Shown here one piece after another: positions 61,977 through 64,000 of a DNA stretch of 64,000 bases. Source of the DNA: Zobellia uliginosa (GTDB lineage Bacteria; Bacteroidota; Bacteroidia; Flavobacteriales; Flavobacteriaceae); assembly GCF_900156625.1 (NCBI RefSeq), contig NZ_FTOB01000005.1, positions 1 through 64,000 on the forward strand. The letters are read 5' to 3'. The notes under the pieces were generated by a model, which worked only from the letters and a program-made list of their open reading frames with translations, was not told the DNA's origin and ran no database searches. The translations under genes and the position numbers were made by a program. Positions within the stretch are counted from its first letter, which is position 1. The number at the start of each line of letters is the position of its first letter.

Positions 61977-63956
61977 TTGATTTCTAAAACCACAATTGAC
62001 CAAGTATACGAAACCGCCCGTTTAGAAGAGGTTATCGGAGATTTTGTGCAATTGAAAAAGTCGGGTTCTAACTTTAAGGGGCTCAGCCCTTTTTCCGACG
62101 AGCGGACACCTAGTTTTATGGTGTCTCCCGTAAAACAGATCTGGAAGGATTTTAGTAGCGGAAAGGGTGGAAATGTGGTAGCTTTTTTAATGGAGCACGA
62201 ACATTTTACCTATCCGGAAGCCATAAAATACTTGGCGAAAAAATACAATATAGAGGTAGAGGAGACAGAACGTACCGATGAGCAACGGCAAGAGGCCGAT
62301 GAGCGTGAGAGTATGTACCTGGTTTCTGAATATGCACAGAAGCACTTCGCCCAAATGTTATGGGAGAGTGAGCTGGGCAAGGCCATTGGATTGAGTTATT
62401 TTAAGGAAAGGGGCTTTGCCGAAGACACCATAAAAAAATTCAATCTTGGCTATTGCCTCGATCAGTGGGACGGTTTTACCAAGGCTGCCCTAGAGGAAGG
62501 TTACAAGCTGAACTACCTTGAAAAAACAGGACTTACCATTGTAAAACACGAGGGTCAAAACCCGAATAACCCAAAAACCTTTGATCGGTTTAAAGGACGG
62601 GTAATGTTTCCGATACATTCCATGAGCGGTAGGGTCTTAGGATTTGGAGGGCGTATTCTTGGTAATGATAAAAAGGCCGCCAAATACCTTAATTCCCCCG
62701 AAAGCGATATCTATCATAAGAGCAAGGTGCTTTACGGGATCTATTATGCCAAACAGTCTATAGCCAAAGAAGATAATTGTTATTTGGTAGAAGGGTATAC
62801 CGATGTGATACAGTTCTATCAAAGGGGAATTCACAACGTGGTATCTTCTAGTGGTACGGCCCTAACGCCTGAGCAGATACGGCTGATCAATAGGTTGACG
62901 AAGAACATTACGGTTCTTTTTGATGGCGATGCTGCCGGCTTACGTGCGTCTTTGCGCGGTATCGACTTAATTTTGGAACAGGGCATGAACGTCAAGGTCT
63001 GTACTTTTCCGGAAGGGGAAGATCCAGATAGTTTTGCCAAGAATAACGCCCTTGAAGATGTACAGCGTTATCTCGAGGAAAAATCGCAAGACTTTATACA
63101 GTTCAAGGCCGGCCTACTGGCCCAAGAAGCTGCCAACGATCCCATAAAGCGGGCCGATACGGTTCGTGATATCGTACAGAGTATCTCTAAAATACCCGAT
63201 GCGATCAAGCGTGAGATATACGTTCAGGAATGTGCCAACATCATGAAGGTATCCGAAGGGGTGCTGTTCAGTACTTTGGCCCAAATGGGTAAGAAGGTAG
63301 CCTCCGATACCGCAAAAAAACAACAACCACCGCAGACGGCGTTCGATGTTGTAAAGAACGAAGCGCCCCAAGAGAAGGTCGATGTGCAATATTTGCTCGA
63401 GCGTAAGATTATTGAACTGTTGTTGCTTTATGGGGAAGAAAAACAAGAGTTTGAAGATTTGGTGCTCAAAGAAAACGAGAAGGGTGATCTGATACTTGAG
63501 CCAGAGTCGATAGAGGCCAAGGTATACGAAAAAATTTATTTGGACCTGCAAGATGATGAAATCGAATTGGCGAACGAGCAGTTTCGAAATATTTATTATA
63601 AACTCATTGAAGCATTGAATCAAGATACCAACTTTACGATAAATACTTTTTTAAGTGGCTTGGATCAGTCGTTAGTATCGGAAATTTCCTCTATATTGAT
63701 GGAAGAGGAAAAGTATGTGCTTCACAGTTGGGAAAGAAAGGATATTTATCCGAAAGAGAAGAAAAAGGGGGTGGCCCAGTTGGTAAGTGAGACCATTTTG
63801 ACCTTGCGTTGTTTTCTTATAAAAAAGCGTATGATATCCCTGCAAGAGCATACGAAGGAAAGTCAACAAGACCATAGGGAAACCCTAGAGGAGATTATGA
63901 ACTACCTCCAGCTCAATAAATTGTTGAACAAGAAGCTGAACCGGGTGCTTTCTTGA
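61977..63956 (+). CDS. dnaG: DNA primase, zinc ligands replaced
   Basis: The 659-residue primase makes RNA primers for replication. It has an N-terminal CHC2-type domain (about 1-95), the catalytic core and TOPRIM domain with Glu272 (VEGYTD) and DGD at 316-318, and a DnaB-binding C terminus. In the zinc domain the usual CPFH and CFGC ligands read SPFS (Ser37, Ser40) and DFSS (Asp58, Ser61), so the metal site appears lost while the GLSPFSDERTPSF and GKGG framework remains. TTG at 61977 is used as the start; the sequence matches the family from the second residue. It ends 44 bp before the window edge. Confidence 0.95.
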   Translation: MISKTTIDQVYETARLEEVIGDFVQLKKSGSNFKGLSPFSDERTPSFMVSPVKQIWKDFSSGKGGNVVAFLMEHEHFTYPEAIKYLAKKYNIEVEETERTDEQRQEADERESMYLVSEYAQKHFAQMLWESELGKAIGLSYFKERGFAEDTIKKFNLGYCLDQWDGFTKAALEEGYKLNYLEKTGLTIVKHEGQNPNNPKTFDRFKGRVMFPIHSMSGRVLGFGGRILGNDKKAAKYLNSPESDIYHKSKVLYGIYYAKQSIAKEDNCYLVEGYTDVIQFYQRGIHNVVSSSGTALTPEQIRLINRLTKNITVLFDGDAAGLRASLRGIDLILEQGMNVKVCTFPEGEDPDSFAKNNALEDVQRYLEEKSQDFIQFKAGLLAQEAANDPIKRADTVRDIVQSISKIPDAIKREIYVQECANIMKVSEGVLFSTLAQMGKKVASDTAKKQQPPQTAFDVVKNEAPQEKVDVQYLLERKIIELLLLYGEEKQEFEDLVLKENEKGDLILEPESIEAKVYEKIYLDLQDDEIELANEQFRNIYYKLIEALNQDTNFTINTFLSGLDQSLVSEISSILMEEEKYVLHSWERKDIYPKEKKKGVAQLVSETILTLRCFLIKKRMISLQEHTKESQQDHRETLEEIMNYLQLNKLLNKKLNRVLS

Positions 63957-64000
63957 TCGGTTAAGGTGAAAACAAAATATTGGGGCATAAAAAAACCCTA

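Noticed and set aside
63980-64000. GGGG...CCC hairpin at the end of the window
   Set aside because: It looks like the start of a dnaG terminator but is cut by the window edge and cannot be judged.

Overview
The window is a gene-dense stretch of chromosome from a member of the Flavobacteriaceae (Bacteroidota), probably a marine Zobellia/Maribacter-like genus. The evidence is a gliding-motility ABC ATPase (GldA), GLPGLI and DUF5686 proteins, a type IX secretion sorting domain, SCSSSDD-type lipoproteins, promoters of the Bacteroidota TTG...TAnnTTTG type, few Shine-Dalgarno sequences and a split MetH. No tRNA, rRNA, CRISPR array, prophage or insertion sequence was seen. The genus is an inference.

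Layout. 1-6.7 kb: etfBA (minus), pdhB, a DUF5686 outer-membrane protein and soluble pyrophosphatase. 6.7-15.5 kb: membrane pyrophosphatase, a TonB protein, an App1-type phosphatase, a deoxynucleoside kinase, and a GLPGLI/outer-membrane receptor pair. 15.5-23.3 kb: methionine genes metK, metY (SAM-I riboswitch), a MetX-aspartokinase-homoserine dehydrogenase fusion and metZ. 23.3-26.8 kb: a minus-strand accessory pair (surface lipoprotein and T9SS-exported beta-helix protein). 27.0-34.9 kb: an Rrf2 regulator followed by assimilatory sulfate reduction (DUF2061, cysH, cysD, cysN, HEPN-fused sulfite reductase, cobA, a ferredoxin-NADP reductase-like flavoprotein). 34.9-40.2 kb: a second SAM-I riboswitch, split metH and metF. 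40.2-44.9 kb: envelope genes and gldA. 44.9-49.3 kb: aromatic amino acid operon pheA-aminotransferase-tyrA-aroF/CM behind a phenylalanine/tyrosine attenuator. 49.3-63.96 kb: rsgA, dtd, two DUF3857 transglutaminase-like proteins, mazG, aroA, queA, rlmN, a polyprenyl synthase, a SIMPL protein, a small membrane protein and dnaG.

Much of 15-40 kb forms one metabolic theme. Sulfate is activated and reduced to sulfide (cys genes, with CobA making the siroheme precursor and a flavoprotein likely feeding electrons). Sulfide is put into O-acylhomoserine made by the fused MetX-AK-HSD enzyme (MetY, MetZ). Homocysteine is methylated by split MetH using methyl-folate from MetF, and MetK makes SAM, which feeds back through two SAM-I riboswitches. 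QueA and RlmN further on are SAM users.

Most notable regulatory signals: (1) a complete three-segment attenuator with a 23-residue leader peptide containing 8 Phe and 2 Tyr before pheA; (2) three copies of a 20-nt motif around the sulfate-assimilation genes next to an Rrf2 gene; (3) two SAM-I riboswitches with apparently different output mechanisms; (4) a perfect 26-bp palindrome between etfB and pdhB. Notable proteins: a DnaG whose four zinc ligands are all replaced, a transglutaminase-like protein that lost its catalytic Cys and His next to an intact paralogue, and the triple MetX-AK-HSD fusion.
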